Part shown: in pieces, positions 62,556 to 64,000 of the stretch
Position numbering within the stretch: the first letter of the stretch is position 1
Layout: every line of letters starts with the position of its first letter
Assembly (NCBI GenBank): GCA_956465555.1
Contig: OY101128.1
Coordinates: 496,001 to 560,000, forward strand
DNA: 64,000 nucleotides
Reading direction: 5' to 3'
From: Nitzschia sp. pyKryTriq1
Taxonomy: Eukaryota > Bacillariophyta > Bacillariophyceae > Bacillariales > Bacillariaceae
The notes under the pieces: generated by a model
Seen by the model: the letters and a program-made list of their open reading frames with translations, nothing else
The model's database searches: none
What the model was told of the DNA's origin: nothing
Program-made: the position numbers and the translations under genes

Positions 62556-64000
62556 ATGGCGACCCCCACCGTGGTCGAAGTCGACCCAAATGCACCTCAG
62601 ATCCTGTCCCCCATCAAGGATTACACCTTTGGTGTGATAGATAGGGACTCAAAGAGAGACACCGAGAGTCGAAGGAGCCGAAAGCATGCCGTGGAGATAA
62701 AGAACTACAATGAGATGCGCACCAAATATCAAGAAGCCCAGAAGCGGTTGGATCGCATGAAATTAGAGAGTGCTAATAATAGACGAATGCTCCTCGAGAT
62801 GAGTAGTGTGATTAATAGCCTGAGAAACATATCTATTGATTACGAACGTGACGAATCATCAGATGCCGGGGCACCTATCATCAACGTCCAGAAGAAAATC
62901 CGTGCTATAGACGAGCAGTTGAAGGCGTCAATGATGCAATGCGGTAACTTGGCACAAGAGAAAGAGTCTCAATCATCGACTATCAAAGCCCAGGAAGGCC
63001 AAATCAGAACCATGGAGGAACAAATAAACGTCCTCCAGGGACAGTTGAAAGAGGCCCTGAAAGAGAAACGCATTGAGGATATTGCTTCCGAGAGGGAAAC
63101 TCTCGATAAGATGAATCGAAACGGAGAAATCACGAGCACTATTAAGGCTCAAGAAGAAAAGATTGCTGCATTAGAAGATCAAGTTCGAAAATATGCTCTG
63201 GAAAGAAATAGCACATTCGATAAACAAATTGAAGTGCTGAAAGGGTCCAACGAAGCAAAGTATCTTGAAATCCAGGCCATGGAGAAGAAACTCACGATGC
63301 TGCGAAGTGCTCAAAATGGTCAGACAATTTCCGAACACGATGAGCATCTTCTCAAGCATGTATCGTTCACACCAGATTCAGTCGTTTTGAGCGTTAAGAA
63401 GAGTACAACTAGTAGCGAGAGCAGCAGCCGAAGTCCGTCCTTGGCATCGATTTCGGAGGAGACGTCGACTACCTCGGTCGATCACGGCGATATATATGCG
63501 GACGACAAGGATATTTACTACTCATCTCGCTCGTTCTCGATGGAAGAATCTTACAAGAATAAAGGCGACGAAGGTTCTCATTCGATCAAGATTGCTACCT
63601 CATACGACGACGACAGCGTTGAAATCATGATTGCCGACAGGGTTGGCGGGATAGATGTATCGGATGTATCGTGTACTACAGACGAATCAACAGCGGCCTC
63701 TGTATCGTTTGACTATGTGAAGGAATACAACAATGCAATGAGCCTAGTTCAGGAGCTCAAACGCGAAAACGAAAAGCTTCGCAGGAATCACAGTCAAGCC
63801 TTGTCCAACATGGCCCAAGTATCGGGTGTCACTTCTCAGGCAGAGCAATACAAGAGAGAGTACGAAAAAATTGCCAAGGTACTCGAAGAGCAGAAGCAGT
63901 CTGCGACTTTGGCCAATACCAAGTACGAAAAGCTCCGTCGAGAGCATGCCAAGATGGTGGAAGACCAGAAGGAGGAGCATGCCAAATACACTCAACTAAT
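62556..64000 (+). CDS. Coiled-coil protein, 5' part (runs off right edge)
   Basis: An open frame from the ATG at 62556 to the window end (481 codons, no stop). It starts MATPTVVEVDPNAPQILSP. Residues about 40-265 are coiled coil rich in Lys/Glu/Gln (YNEMRTKYQEAQKRLDRM; TIKAQE occurs twice, near 62,980 and 63,141). A Ser/Asp-rich disordered segment (about 285-380) follows. A second coil begins near 385 (YVKEYNNAMSLVQELK) and continues to the edge (REHAKMVEDQKEEHAKY). No domain is recognised. The C-terminus lies outside the window. Confidence 0.8.
   Translation, partial: MATPTVVEVDPNAPQILSPIKDYTFGVIDRDSKRDTESRRSRKHAVEIKNYNEMRTKYQEAQKRLDRMKLESANNRRMLLEMSSVINSLRNISIDYERDESSDAGAPIINVQKKIRAIDEQLKASMMQCGNLAQEKESQSSTIKAQEGQIRTMEEQINVLQGQLKEALKEKRIEDIASERETLDKMNRNGEITSTIKAQEEKIAALEDQVRKYALERNSTFDKQIEVLKGSNEAKYLEIQAMEKKLTMLRSAQNGQTISEHDEHLLKHVSFTPDSVVLSVKKSTTSSESSSRSPSLASISEETSTTSVDHGDIYADDKDIYYSSRSFSMEESYKNKGDEGSHSIKIATSYDDDSVEIMIADRVGGIDVSDVSCTTDESTAASVSFDYVKEYNNAMSLVQELKRENEKLRRNHSQALSNMAQVSGVTSQAEQYKREYEKIAKVLEEQKQSATLANTKYEKLRREHAKMVEDQKEEHAKYTQL

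Overview
The window looks like nuclear DNA of a photosynthetic stramenopile, most likely a diatom. Introns are few and short (about 70-150 nt, GT-AG). One protein carries a bipartite plastid leader with a Phe at the predicted cleavage site (34227 minus). Another carries a DUF6824-type domain, which I associate with diatoms. There is an SLC4-type bicarbonate transporter, and a membrane protein with a PTFAP-repeat stalk of the kind common in diatom surface proteins. Genes lie on both strands with no operon logic. I saw no rRNA, tRNA, CRISPR array, retroelement or virus-like element.

Layout. 1-2156 (minus) is the 5' part of a tandem SET-domain protein that runs off the left edge. 3.9-5.6 kb is a membrane UDP-glycosyltransferase, followed at once by an inverted, truncated copy of the 3' end of the SLC4 gene whose intact form is at 21.9-23.8 kb. 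6.9-9.7 kb holds a convergent pair, an M18 aspartyl aminopeptidase and a JmjC/cupin oxygenase-like protein. 10.9-15.6 kb holds an unknown small protein, a 1113-residue intronless ORF that resembles a diatom multicopy family, a perfect 35-bp-arm palindrome and a G-rich element with inverted ends. 16.2-20.4 kb is a divergent pair: a three-exon glutamine/proline-rich protein and a HAT/TPR-like repeat protein. 21.9-28.9 kb holds SLC4, a coiled-coil protein, a MYND-finger protein and the DUF6824 protein. 30.9-44.7 kb holds a coiled-coil protein, the plastid protein and a 3299-residue coiled-coil protein with several layers of internal repeats. 46-50 kb holds a four-exon concentrative nucleoside transporter and a queuosine-salvage protein. 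51-57.4 kb holds small unknown proteins, a coiled-coil protein and the PTFAP membrane protein. 58.4-61.9 kb is a cellular RNA-dependent RNA polymerase with three KOW/Tudor-like modules in front. From 62,556 a coiled-coil gene runs off the right edge.

How genes may work together. SLC4 would serve inorganic-carbon uptake. The nucleoside transporter and the queuosine-salvage enzyme are neighbours on one strand and could form an uptake-and-salvage route; this is inference only. The RdRP implies small-RNA amplification, and nearby hairpins are possible double-stranded RNA sources, again only inference. Intergenic spacers are unusually rich in GTAC/TACCGGTA-type palindromic words. Intron positions were read by eye from splice consensus, frame and protein continuity; transcripts would settle them.
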